In this document: positions 1 through 8,812 of the stretch, one piece after another
Layout: every line of letters begins with the position of its first letter
How positions within the stretch are numbered: position 1 is the stretch's first letter
NCBI GenBank assembly: GCA_945935925.1
Contig: CAMERU010000002.1
Location: 1 to 41,664 of the forward strand
DNA from: an uncultured Clostridia bacterium
Lineage (GTDB): Bacteria; Bacillota; Clostridia; Oscillospirales; Ruminococcaceae
DNA length: 41,664 bases
Reading direction: 5' to 3'
Program-made: the position numbers and the translations under genes
Notes under the pieces: model-generated
Database searches by the model: none
What the model was told of the DNA's origin: nothing
What the model saw: only the letters and a program-made list of their open reading frames with translations

Positions 1-2
1 TA

Positions 3-563
3 CGCGATCCCGAGCGTCGGCTGAACGAATATCCGCACCAGCTCTCCGGCGGTATGCGCCAGAGAGTCATGATTGCGATAGCGCTGTCATGCGGGCCGGA
101 GCTGCTTATAGCGGACGAGCCGACCACCGCGCTTGATGTCACAATTCAGGCGCAGATACTCAACCTGCTGAAAAAGCTGAAGCAGGAGCTTAACATGACG
201 ATAATACTCATCACGCACGACCTCGGCGTTGTCGCGCAGATGGCGGACAGGGTAACTGTCATGTACGGCGGCACGGTAGTCGAGGAGAGCAACGTCGGCG
301 ATTTCTTCGCAAACCCGCGCCACCCGTACACCAAGGCGCTGCTTGACTGCATACCCCGCATTGATATGCCGAAGGATACGCTCTACACGATAACGGGCTC
401 CGTCCCGAACCTGCTGGAGCGCCCCGAGGGCTGCATTTTCAGAAACAGGTGCCCCCGCGCGGCGGACTGCTGCGCAGAGAAGAAGCCCGGGCTTGAATGG
501 CACGGCGGACACGGCGTTGCCTGCCATTTTCCCCATGACAAAGAGAACAAGGAGGTGCGGTGA
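3..563 (+). CDS. dppD: Dipeptide/oligopeptide ABC transporter ATP-binding protein (DppD/OppD-like), 5' truncated by window edge
   Basis: Frame is open from base 3 ([28 protein letters not shown]...ADEPTTALD): ABC signature and Walker B, plus C-terminal oligopeptide-transporter Cys region ([11 protein letters not shown]...CHFP). The ATG at 54 is internal. Confidence 0.93.
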   Translation, partial: RDPERRLNEYPHQLSGGMRQRVMIAIALSCGPELLIADEPTTALDVTIQAQILNLLKKLKQELNMTIILITHDLGVVAQMADRVTVMYGGTVVEESNVGDFFANPRHPYTKALLDCIPRIDMPKDTLYTITGSVPNLLERPEGCIFRNRCPRAADCCAEKKPGLEWHGGHGVACHFPHDKENKEVR

Positions 564-1582
564 TGAGCGCAGAGCTTGAAAAAAAGAGCGACGTTATCCT
601 TGAAATAAAGGATCTGAAGAAATACTATCCGCTACCGAAAAAATCGCCTTTTTCCGAGCAGAAATATTTCCGTGCCGTAGACGGCGTTTCGCTCAATGTC
701 AGAAAGGGCAGAACGCTCGGTATAGTGGGCGAGTCGGGCTGCGGAAAGACGACGGTCGCGCGAATGATCGTCCGACTGCTGGAGCCGACCTCGGGAGAGA
801 TAATTTTTAAGGGCGAGGATCTGCTTCATTTCAGGGGCAGCCGCCTGCACCGCATGAGAAAGGAGATACAGTTCGTATTTCAGGATCCGTATGCCTCGCT
901 GAACCCGAAAATGAAATGCTACGATATCCTGAAAGAGCCGCTTATCGTTCACGGCTTTGCGAACCCTGTTTCGGCGCGCGAAAAGGTGGAGAAGCTGCTT
1001 AATCTCGTCGGGCTGCCCAAGGAGGCGGCGGATAAGTATCCGCACGAATTTTCGGGCGGTCAGCGTCAGCGTATCGGGATAGCACGGGCTTTGACGGTAA
1101 ATCCCGAGCTCATCATATGTGACGAGCCCGTGTCCGCGCTCGATGTTTCGATACAGTCGCAGATACTCAATCTCCTGCGTCAGTTGCAGCAGAAATTCGA
1201 CCTTACATATATTTTCATTGCACACGGGCTGAATGTCGTCAAGCATATTTCCGACGATGTTGCGGTAATGTATCTCGGGCGCATTATGGAAACGGCAAGC
1301 TCCGATGAGATATTCGAGAACCCCGTTCACCCCTACACCAACGCTCTGATGGCGGCTATCCCTCTGCCCGACCCGAACAAGCCGATGCCGCTGTCCGTGC
1401 TTGAGGGGGAGGCGTCAAAAAGCGCCGCCGATTCCGACGGGTGCAGCTTTTTCCCGCGCTGTCCTATGGCGAAGGAAATATGCAGAACAAAACTTCCCGA
1501 GATGACCGAGGTGTGCAGCGGGCACTGCGTCCGCTGTCATTTCGCGCAGGAGCTTTACAACAGGAAAAAGGGGACAAACTAA
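560..1582 (+). CDS. dppF: Dipeptide/oligopeptide ABC transporter ATP-binding protein (DppF/OppF-like)
   Basis: Walker [10 protein letters not shown], signature [14 protein letters not shown], Walker [14 protein letters not shown]-terminal [10 protein letters not shown]. Overlaps the upstream gene by 4 bp. Confidence 0.93.
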   Translation: MMSAELEKKSDVILEIKDLKKYYPLPKKSPFSEQKYFRAVDGVSLNVRKGRTLGIVGESGCGKTTVARMIVRLLEPTSGEIIFKGEDLLHFRGSRLHRMRKEIQFVFQDPYASLNPKMKCYDILKEPLIVHGFANPVSAREKVEKLLNLVGLPKEAADKYPHEFSGGQRQRIGIARALTVNPELIICDEPVSALDVSIQSQILNLLRQLQQKFDLTYIFIAHGLNVVKHISDDVAVMYLGRIMETASSDEIFENPVHPYTNALMAAIPLPDPNKPMPLSVLEGEASKSAADSDGCSFFPRCPMAKEICRTKLPEMTEVCSGHCVRCHFAQELYNRKKGTN

Positions 1583-2233
1583 ATGCTTTTCTGTGACAAG
1601 TGCGGGAAAAATGCCTGCACAAAAATGGATCTTGATAACATTCCGAAAAGGTGCTGTCCGTCGGGCGACTGCGAAATGACCGAGGAATGCGTTAAGATGT
1701 ATTCCGAGGGCGAGGATCACCTTATCGCATATGCCTCGGCAATGACGGAGACCTGCAACGGCGGCAGAAACACGCGCGTTGAGGAGATAATCGCGTTCGC
1801 AAAGCGCGCGAATTACCACAAGATAGGGCTTGCGTTCTGTATGTGCCTGCTTGAGGAGGCGAGGATATTCGCCAAAATAATGCGCGACAACGGCTTTGAG
1901 GTGCATTCGATAATATGCAAGAACGGCGGTATCTCAAAGGACGTCCTCGATATCGACTATCTGAAGGAGCATTCCATACGCTCTGAGTACGCAATGTGCA
2001 ACCCGATAGGGCAGGCTATGAAGCTTAACGCCGAAAAGGTACAGCTGAACATAATACTCGGGCTGTGCGTCGGGCACGACACTCTTTTCATAAAGTATTC
2101 GGAAGCGCCTGTGACTTACCTTGCGGTAAAAGACCGCTGCACGGGTCATAACCCGCTTTCACCGATATATCAGCACACAAACCTGTTCGAGCGCATACAT
2201 CACATGGATGTGAAATTTGACGACGAACTTTAA
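1583..2233 (+). CDS. DUF1847-like Cys-rich (putative metal-binding) protein
   Basis: N-terminal CDKCGKNAC...RCCPSGDC, then a conserved-looking core (GLAFCMCLLEEA, CNPIGQA, GLCVGHDTLFIKYS, KDRCTGHNP). Starts on the base after the dppF stop. Confidence 0.75.
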   Translation: MLFCDKCGKNACTKMDLDNIPKRCCPSGDCEMTEECVKMYSEGEDHLIAYASAMTETCNGGRNTRVEEIIAFAKRANYHKIGLAFCMCLLEEARIFAKIMRDNGFEVHSIICKNGGISKDVLDIDYLKEHSIRSEYAMCNPIGQAMKLNAEKVQLNIILGLCVGHDTLFIKYSEAPVTYLAVKDRCTGHNPLSPIYQHTNLFERIHHMDVKFDDEL

Positions 2234-2245
2234 GGGGTAAATCAT

Positions 2246-3937
2246 ATGGCTGATAAAAAGGAGAAAAAACAGATGAATACTGCGGAATTTTTGGTGCAGT
2301 GTCTTGAAGCGGAGGGCGTTGAGTATATTTTCGGGATACCCGGCGAGGAAAACATTGCGACAATGGAAGCGATACGCGGCTCGAAAATAAAATTTATTCT
2401 GACAAGGCATGAGCAGGGTGCGGCGTTCATGGCGGACGTTTACGGGCGTCTTACCGGCAAGGCGGGCGTGTGCCTTTCGACGCTCGGTCCGGGCGCGACC
2501 AACCTTGTAACGGGCGTTGCGGACGCGCACAGCGACGGAGCGCCTCTTGTTGCGATAACGGGGCAGGTAAGCACGGACAGAATGCATATCACCTCGCATC
2601 AGTATCTTGACCTTACGAAAATGTTCGAGCCGATAACCAAGCGCAGCAAGCAGATAATGCGCGCCGATTCGGTGAGCGAGATAGTTCGCATTGCGTTCAA
2701 ATACGCCGAGAGCGAAAAGCCCGGCGCATCGCATATCGATATTCCCGCAGACGTGGCTGAATATCCCGTTCCCGAAGGAATGCGCCCGCTTATAAAGCAG
2801 ACGGTCAGAAAGGAGATATCCGACCTGTCCTATGTTGAAAAGGCGGCGGCGGAGATATTCAAGGCGAAGCGCCCCGTTATCCTTGCGGGCAGCACGGCGG
2901 TAAGGAACGGCTGCACAAAGGCGCTGACAGAATTTGCCGAGAAGCTGCGGATTCCTGTTGTCACCACCATGATGGCAAAGGGCATAGTTCCTGCGAACAG
3001 CGAATATTACGTCGGGACAGTCGGCATTCCGTATCTGGATTATGAGAATGTCGTGCTTGACGACGCTGACCTTATTATTGCCGTCGGCTATGATATCGTT
3101 GAATATGCGCCGAATAAGTGGAACCACGGCAGACACAAGATACTCCATATCGACACGAGCGCGGCTCATGTCAACAAGCTGTATCAGCCCGAGGTCGAGG
3201 TAGTCGGCGATATATCCGAGTCGCTGGGGCTTATCGCGAACAGAACGGGCGAAAAGGATATCCCCGAATTTGCGATATCCGTCAGAAAGAAGATATGCGA
3301 CGAGCGTAATGCGGCGGCAGGGGACGAGTCCTTCCCGCCGAAGCCTGCGCGTATAATCGGCGCGGTCAGAAATGCGCTCGGAAAGGACGATATAGTTATC
3401 TGCGACGTCGGCGCGCACAAGATGTGGATGGCGAGAATGTACGATTGTTACAGCCCGAACACCTGCATTATAAGCAACGGCTTTGCTTCTATGGGAATAT
3501 CGCTCCCCGGAGCGATCGCCGCGAAGCTTATCTACCCCGAAAAGAGGGTCATTGCGGTATGCGGCGACGGCGGATTTATGATGAACAATCAGGAGCTTGA
3601 AACCGCTGTGCGTCTGGGTGTCCCGATAGTTATCCTTATATTCAACGACAGCCATTACGGGCTTATCAAGTGGAAGCAGGAAGATAAGTACGGAACTTCC
3701 TGCTATGTTGATTTCGGCAACCCCGACTTCATAAAAATGGCGGAGAGCTTCGGCGCAAAGGGCATTCGCGTCACCGAGGACGTTACCCCCGAAAAGGCGC
3801 TCGAATACGCGTTCGCGCAGGACGTGCCCTGCATAATCGATTGTCCCGTTGATTATTCGGTCAACACAAAGCTTTCCGCGGCGCTGAAGGAAATGTACAA
3901 TGAATACCGCAGCGGCGCTGCCGAAAAGGAGAAGTAA
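2246..3937 (+). CDS. ThDP-dependent enzyme of the acetolactate synthase large subunit family (possible 2-oxoacid decarboxylase)
   Basis: RHEQGAAFMADVYGRLTGKAGVCLSTLGPGATNLVTG; ThDP motif GDGGFMMNNQELETA...NDSHYGLIKWKQ. No small regulatory subunit gene adjacent. Confidence 0.88.
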   Translation: MADKKEKKQMNTAEFLVQCLEAEGVEYIFGIPGEENIATMEAIRGSKIKFILTRHEQGAAFMADVYGRLTGKAGVCLSTLGPGATNLVTGVADAHSDGAPLVAITGQVSTDRMHITSHQYLDLTKMFEPITKRSKQIMRADSVSEIVRIAFKYAESEKPGASHIDIPADVAEYPVPEGMRPLIKQTVRKEISDLSYVEKAAAEIFKAKRPVILAGSTAVRNGCTKALTEFAEKLRIPVVTTMMAKGIVPANSEYYVGTVGIPYLDYENVVLDDADLIIAVGYDIVEYAPNKWNHGRHKILHIDTSAAHVNKLYQPEVEVVGDISESLGLIANRTGEKDIPEFAISVRKKICDERNAAAGDESFPPKPARIIGAVRNALGKDDIVICDVGAHKMWMARMYDCYSPNTCIISNGFASMGISLPGAIAAKLIYPEKRVIAVCGDGGFMMNNQELETAVRLGVPIVILIFNDSHYGLIKWKQEDKYGTSCYVDFGNPDFIKMAESFGAKGIRVTEDVTPEKALEYAFAQDVPCIIDCPVDYSVNTKLSAALKEMYNEYRSGAAEKEK

Positions 3938-3938
3938 A

Positions 3939-5045
3939 ATGAAGCTTTTTCAGGTAGTTCCCGAGATACATCGTTTTGAGAAATTCCGCGATTTTGCGGA
4001 GGCATTTTCCCTCGGCGCGGAGGACCTCATAATAACGAACAGATACATTTACGAGCCTGTTATTTCGGAATGCGGCTGCGGCTGCATGACGTTATTTCAA
4101 GAGGAATACGGAAGCAGCGAGCCGTCGGATGTTATGATAAACGGAATGCTCCGCGCGCTTTCGGGGAAGAAATTCCGCCGTATCATCGCTGTCGGAGGCG
4201 GCACTGTCATTGATATCGCAAAAGTGATAGCCGTCGCGGGGGAAGAAACCGATGTGAACCGTCTTTTTGAAAATGTAAGCGGTCTGAAAAGGAATGCGGA
4301 GCTTTTCATTGTTCCGACGACCTGCGGCACAGGCTCGGAGGTCACCGATATCTCGATAGTCAACCGAACGGCGCTCGGCACCAAGCAGGGGCTTGTGAGC
4401 AGGGAATTGTTCGCGTCGCACGCAGTGCTTATCCCTGAATTTATCGCAACGCTCCCGTACAAGGCGTTTGCGGCAAGCACGACAGACGCGCTTATCCACG
4501 CGGTGGAGAGCTATCTCAGCCCGCTTGCGACCGGATACACCGAAATGTTCTCGGAAAAAGCAATGTCGCTTATTATCCGCGGCTACAAAAGAGTTGCGGA
4601 GGACAAAGGCAGCATTGCGGAATGCGCGGGGGATTTTCTTACTGCGTCAAATTACGCGGGAATCGCTTTCGGCAACGCGGGCTGCGGGACCGTACACGCG
4701 ATGAGTTACGCTTTCGGCGGGAAATATCATGTTGCGCACGGCGAGTCGAATTATCAGTTTTTCATTCCCGTGCTCCGGTTTTACAAGAGCAAGTCCCCCG
4801 ACGGGAAGATAAAGCGGCTTGAGGAGCTGCTATGCAGCGAGCTTGACGGCGGGATAAAGGGTTTGGAGGAGCTTCTCGGCAGGATAATGGATCGAAAGCC
4901 GATGAGTGCCTACGGAGCGACAGAGGCTGATGTAGCCGATTTTGCTGAAAGCACCGTTAAAAATCAGCAGCGGCTTCTCGGCAGAAGCTGTGTTCCCATC
5001 TGCGAGGAGGACATTCGCGGGATATATGCCGCCTGTCTTAGGTAA
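3939..5045 (+). CDS. Iron-containing alcohol dehydrogenase, 4-hydroxybutyrate dehydrogenase-like
   Basis: Fe-ADH motifs GGGTVIDIAKVIA, PTTCGTGSEVT, DALIHAVESYLSP, GTVHAMSYAFGGKYHVAHGESN. Start chosen at MKLFQVVPEIHRF (3939) rather than the ORF start at 3900. Confidence 0.85.
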   Translation: MKLFQVVPEIHRFEKFRDFAEAFSLGAEDLIITNRYIYEPVISECGCGCMTLFQEEYGSSEPSDVMINGMLRALSGKKFRRIIAVGGGTVIDIAKVIAVAGEETDVNRLFENVSGLKRNAELFIVPTTCGTGSEVTDISIVNRTALGTKQGLVSRELFASHAVLIPEFIATLPYKAFAASTTDALIHAVESYLSPLATGYTEMFSEKAMSLIIRGYKRVAEDKGSIAECAGDFLTASNYAGIAFGNAGCGTVHAMSYAFGGKYHVAHGESNYQFFIPVLRFYKSKSPDGKIKRLEELLCSELDGGIKGLEELLGRIMDRKPMSAYGATEADVADFAESTVKNQQRLLGRSCVPICEEDIRGIYAACLR

Positions 5046-5132
5046 CCTGTTCCGCGGTCAGCGGCACGCCGGAAACAGTTATCCGAAAGGATATTCAGCA
5101 GGCGCTTCCCGGGTTAATAACACCGAAAACAG

Positions 5133-5168
5133 AATACCCGCCCCTGGACAGCTCCTCGGGCGGGTATT
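5133..5168 (-). terminator. Rho-independent-like terminator for the M23 peptidase gene (possibly bidirectional)
   Basis: Perfect 11-bp inverted repeat AATACCCGCCC (5133-5143) / GGGCGGGTATT (5158-5168), just past the minus-strand stop, followed by CTGTTTT on the minus strand. Confidence 0.65.
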
Positions 5169-5172
5169 TGCT

Positions 5173-6507
5173 TTAAATGTATTCGTAGCCGTAATTGAAG
5201 GGATTGGTGGAAACACCGTTTATGCGCACCTCGAAGTGGAGGTGGTTGCCGGTCGACCAGCCGGTCGTGCCGACATAGCCGATAACGTCGCCCTTGTTGA
5301 CCTTCTGTCCCTCAACAACGACTGTGCTGCGGCAGTGGGCGTACAGGGTGGATACGCCGTTGCCGTGGTCGATAACAACGTAGTTTCCGAAGCCGCCGTG
5401 ATAGCCGCCGTCGTTGAACGCGGTGATAACGGTGCCGGACTGCGCTGCATATATATTGTTGCCGCCTATGCCCGCATTTCCGACGTCGATCCCGTAGTGG
5501 TTGCCGCCGCGCCAGCCGTCATAGCCGAAGTAGGTGGTGATAAGCTGGAACTGCTTGTCGAGCGGCCATCTGAACCCGTCGGTGGAATATACTACCTGCC
5601 CCGAGTTCGCCGCCTGCTTCTCGCGGATAGCCTTTTCGAGCGCCGCGTTGAGCTCCTCGACCTCCTCGTTGGAGGCGTCTATCTGATACTTGAGCGAGTT
5701 TACCTTGTCGGTAAGCTGTTGATTTTGCGCGGCGATATTGTAGAGGTTCGCCGTCTGCTCGTCGACGTGCGTTTGCAGCTCCGCCTTTTCGTTTTCGAGA
5801 TCCTGTTTCTCGGCTTCAAGCTGCTGCTGTTCTTCCTTGAGCGCAGCCTTGTCCTGCTGCAGCTTGTCGATGTCGCCGTTTAGTTCTTCTATCATGCTCT
5901 CCTGCTCGTGAATGCTGGCGAGGAGGTCGTTCATGAACTTCAGGTTCTGGCTGCTTATATTCTTGATGACGTCGGAATACACGAAGAAATTGTACCAGTC
6001 GTCGGAGCCGTTAAGCAGCGGGATCGTGTCGGAGGAATCGTTCATATAGAGCGCCCGCGCGAGCTTTGAGAACTTTTCGAGGTTCTGCTCGTTTTCCTCT
6101 TCGAGGGCGGAAATCTGCACCTTTTTGTCCTCGATCTCCTGCTCCTTAGCCTCGACAGCCTTTTCTACCGCCTGAATGCCGAGTATCTTCTCAGTGATCT
6201 TATCCTGCTTTGCGGTGATGAGTTCGCCATACGTCGTTATTTCGGAATTAACGCCGTCTATCTGCGCGGAGATGACATCCATTGCTTCCTTGTTATCGCT
6301 GATATCGCCGTTATATTCGTTAATTTTCGTCTGGCGCTGTTCGTTATCTTTCTTTATTGACGCTATCTTGTCCTCGTATTCGGATATTTTTGAGTCGTAA
6401 TCCGTTCCGGAAGCCGCGTTTGTATGTATGCCGTCCGACGGCAGAGCGACAAGCGCCGCGGCAAGCAGCGCCGCTGCGAACTTTCCCGTGAAATTAATTT
6501 TCCCCAT
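5173..6507 (-). CDS. Coiled-coil murein hydrolase with M23/LytM peptidase domain (EnvC-like)
   Basis: Signal peptide MGKINFTGKFAAALLAAALVALP, long coiled coil, then LytM motifs NHYGIDVG...GNHLHFEVRI. Start taken at the internal Met at 6507. Confidence 0.9.
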   Translation of the reverse strand: MGKINFTGKFAAALLAAALVALPSDGIHTNAASGTDYDSKISEYEDKIASIKKDNEQRQTKINEYNGDISDNKEAMDVISAQIDGVNSEITTYGELITAKQDKITEKILGIQAVEKAVEAKEQEIEDKKVQISALEEENEQNLEKFSKLARALYMNDSSDTIPLLNGSDDWYNFFVYSDVIKNISSQNLKFMNDLLASIHEQESMIEELNGDIDKLQQDKAALKEEQQQLEAEKQDLENEKAELQTHVDEQTANLYNIAAQNQQLTDKVNSLKYQIDASNEEVEELNAALEKAIREKQAANSGQVVYSTDGFRWPLDKQFQLITTYFGYDGWRGGNHYGIDVGNAGIGGNNIYAAQSGTVITAFNDGGYHGGFGNYVVIDHGNGVSTLYAHCRSTVVVEGQKVNKGDVIGYVGTTGWSTGNHLHFEVRINGVSTNPFNYGYEYI

Positions 6508-6608
6508 GACAGTCCTTTCTGCAATGCCCTTGTACGGCGCGCGTTTCCCCTGCGGCAGCCGTACATAATGAGTTGAAAAAGCGGCACAATACGACCGCTT
6601 ACAAAAAT

Positions 6609-6637
6609 ATTGTAACATATTAGGCAAAGCTTGTCAA
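6609..6637 (-). promoter_or_regulatory. Sigma-A-type promoter for the M23 peptidase gene
   Basis: Minus strand TTGACA-17 bp-TACAAT, about 100 bp upstream of the ATG. Confidence 0.7.
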
Positions 6638-6879
6638 GAAGAAATTTTTTCCGACGGGGGAGATGTGGCGGTGATTGCTCCCGAGAAATGATATCTAATG
6701 CACACACCGCACAAAATTTGCACGCAATTTAACGACGATCATTATTGCCGCGTTGACTTAATGGCAGATTTTTCCTTTGTTTTTTCGGAATAAATGCGGC
6801 ATAAACGCAGACAATATCCATACGGCGGGCGAGATATCTTTCCGCCGTTAATTCCGTAAAAATGAAAGGAAGTTTCGAT

Positions 6880-7059
6880 ATGGGTACCGAATACGCAAAC
6901 AAGCACATCGGCTGTACTATCAAGAACTGCGAGCACCACTGCTGCTGCGAGGATTACTGCTCTCTCGACAGGATCGAGGTAGGCACACACGAGGCAAACC
7001 CCACCGTTGCGCAGTGCACGGACTGCCTGTCTTTCAAGGCTAAGCCCGGCGTAGGCTGA
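6880..7059 (+). CDS. DUF1540-like small Cys-rich protein (about 59 aa)
   Basis: MGTEYANKHIGCTIKNCEHHCCCEDYCSLDRIEVGTHEANPTVAQCTDCLSFK; RBS AAAGGAAG upstream of the ATG at 6880. Confidence 0.8.
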   Translation: MGTEYANKHIGCTIKNCEHHCCCEDYCSLDRIEVGTHEANPTVAQCTDCLSFKAKPGVG

Positions 7060-7181
7060 TAAGCGCTTAACGGCTTTTTAACTTTTCGATTTTTTGACTT
7101 AACATTTGTCTGTTTTATCCTCTCAATTAATGGTATCTGCGGCACTGCTTCGGCGGTGCCGCTTTGTATTTCGGAAGAGTC

Positions 7182-7216
7182 AGGAGTGAGGAGTTAGGAG
7201 TTGGGGGTGGGGAGTG
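7182..7216. repeat. Degenerate heptamer tandem repeat (AGGAGTK)x5
   Basis: AGGAGTG AGGAGTT AGGAGTT GGGGGTG GGGAGTG read directly in the intergenic region. Confidence 0.8.
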
Positions 7217-7256
7217 GAAAAATGTCTGCAATTCAAAACTACTGGCTTTGAACGGT

Positions 7257-7288
7257 AAAAGCGCACTGCGGTGAAACAGTGCGCTTTT
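7257..7288 (-). terminator. Terminator of the amino-acid ABC operon (bidirectional-looking)
   Basis: Perfect 12-bp inverted repeat AAAAGCGCACTG / CAGTGCGCTTTT, 4 nt past the minus-strand stop at 7293. Confidence 0.85.
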
Positions 7289-7292
7289 AATG

Positions 7293-8081
7293 TTATGGGT
7301 TTTCGAGTGATTTTTCGAGGAAGCTTCTCGTCTTTTCGCTCTTCGGGTTTCCGAAAACCTCGTCGGGCGTTCCGTATTCTTCGATTACGCCGTCAGCCAT
7401 GAAAATAACCTTGTCGGCAACGCCGCGCGCAAAATTCATTTCATGCGTTACGACTATCATGGTGCGGTCGCTCGTCTTTAATTCGCGTATTACCCTCAGC
7501 ACCTCTCCGGTGAGTTCGGGGTCAAGCGCCGAGGTAGGCTCGTCAAAGCAGAGTATGTCGGGGCTGAGCGCCAGCGCACGCGCGATAGCGACGCGCTGCT
7601 GCTGTCCGCCCGAGAGCTCGCAGGGATAGGAGTACATTTTTTCCGACAGCCCGACGGTCGACAGCAATGCGCGGGAATTTGCGTCTATCTCGCATAATAT
7701 GCGCGACTTTTCTTCCTTGGATAGCTTCTTTCCCTTGGTATGGAGAAGCTCGGGCGCTAGGGATACGTTCTTGAGCACGGTATATTGCGGGAAGAGGTTG
7801 AACGACTGAAACACCAGCCCGAAATGCAGCCTTTTCAGGCGTATCTCGCTGTCGGAGGCGCTCGGTGACAACGAGTCGAACAGCGTTTCTCCGCCTACGG
7901 AGATACTACCGGCGTCGGGTGTTTCGAGGAAGTTAAGGCAGCGCAGCAGCGTTGTCTTTCCGCTTCCCGACGAGCCGATTATCGCGAGCACCTCGCCCTT
8001 TTCCATGCCGAAGGAAATGCCCTTTAACACCTCGGTTTTTCCGAAGCTTTTGTAAATTCCATTAATTTCTAAGAAAGCCAT
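7293..8081 (-). CDS. glnQ: Polar amino-acid ABC transporter ATP-binding protein
   Basis: GSSGSGKTTLLRCLNFLE, LSGGQQQRVAIARALAL, ILCFDEPTSALDPEL. Confidence 0.93.
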   Translation of the reverse strand: MAFLEINGIYKSFGKTEVLKGISFGMEKGEVLAIIGSSGSGKTTLLRCLNFLETPDAGSISVGGETLFDSLSPSASDSEIRLKRLHFGLVFQSFNLFPQYTVLKNVSLAPELLHTKGKKLSKEEKSRILCEIDANSRALLSTVGLSEKMYSYPCELSGGQQQRVAIARALALSPDILCFDEPTSALDPELTGEVLRVIRELKTSDRTMIVVTHEMNFARGVADKVIFMADGVIEEYGTPDEVFGNPKSEKTRSFLEKSLENP

Positions 8082-8094
8082 GTCCGCACCTCCG

Positions 8095-8742
8095 TCAGCC
8101 CTGATAGTAGTTCAGCTTCTTTTCCGCGTAATTCAGCAGGAGAGTGAGCAGACCCGAGAACAGCAGATAGAACGCGCCGACATAGAACAGCGGCCAGATG
8201 AGCGACTTGAGCGATACTATCGTTTCAGCCGCCTGGACGAGCTCGATAACAGAGAGAACGCGAGCAAGCGAGGGGTCCTTGACGAGGGTGATTATCTCGT
8301 TGCCCATCGGCGGGACGATCCGTTTTATCACCTGAAACAGAACTACCTTGAAGAAGATCTGCGTCTTGGTCATGCCGAGCACCTGACCCGCTTCGTACTG
8401 TCCCTTGGGGATACTCTCGATACCGCCGCGGTATATTTCCGAGAAATAGCAGGCGTAGTTGATGATAAACGCGATTATGACCGCTATAAGTCTTGGCAGA
8501 GCCTTTGCCCCGAAAAGCAGACCGGGCCCGTAGAACACGAGGATTATCTGTAACATCAGCGGCGTGCCGCGGATTATCCAGACGAAGGTTTTGAAGATCC
8601 ATTTTACGGGGGGAACTTTCGACATAGACCCGAGGGTTATCAGCAGACCCAGCGGGATCGCGCCGACGAGGGTAATGGCGAAAATTAGCAGCGTCGTCAT
8701 AAACCCGTCGGCAAGCTGTAAGGTTACTTCAAGAAAAGACAT
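8095..8742 (-). CDS. Polar amino-acid ABC transporter permease
   Basis: His/Glu/Gln-type permease: WIIRGTPLMLQIILVFYG, YFSEIYRGGIESIPKGQYEAGQVLGM. Confidence 0.93.
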   Translation of the reverse strand: MSFLEVTLQLADGFMTTLLIFAITLVGAIPLGLLITLGSMSKVPPVKWIFKTFVWIIRGTPLMLQIILVFYGPGLLFGAKALPRLIAVIIAFIINYACYFSEIYRGGIESIPKGQYEAGQVLGMTKTQIFFKVVLFQVIKRIVPPMGNEIITLVKDPSLARVLSVIELVQAAETIVSLKSLIWPLFYVGAFYLLFSGLLTLLLNYAEKKLNYYQG

Positions 8743-8770
8743 TATCTGACCTCAAATTTCAAAAATCAAA

Positions 8771-8793
8771 GGGTGGGGCAAAACGTCCCACCC
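8771..8793 (-). terminator. Intercistronic stem-loop between the substrate-binding protein and permease genes
   Basis: 7-bp GC-rich inverted repeat GGGTGGG (8771-8777) / CCCACCC (8787-8793); on the minus strand followed by TTTGATTTTT. Confidence 0.6.
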
Positions 8794-8812
8794 CGCATAT
8801 TTATCCGGTTTA

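Noticed and set aside
2159-3655. 498-aa minus-strand ORF opposite the ThDP enzyme
   Set aside because: Antisense shadow of a well-supported gene; low-complexity Arg/His-rich translation with no recognisable motifs.
4942-5883. 313-aa plus-strand ORF over the 4HbD end and the M23 peptidase
   Set aside because: Mostly antisense to the coiled-coil region of the peptidase; Val/Leu-rich artefact.
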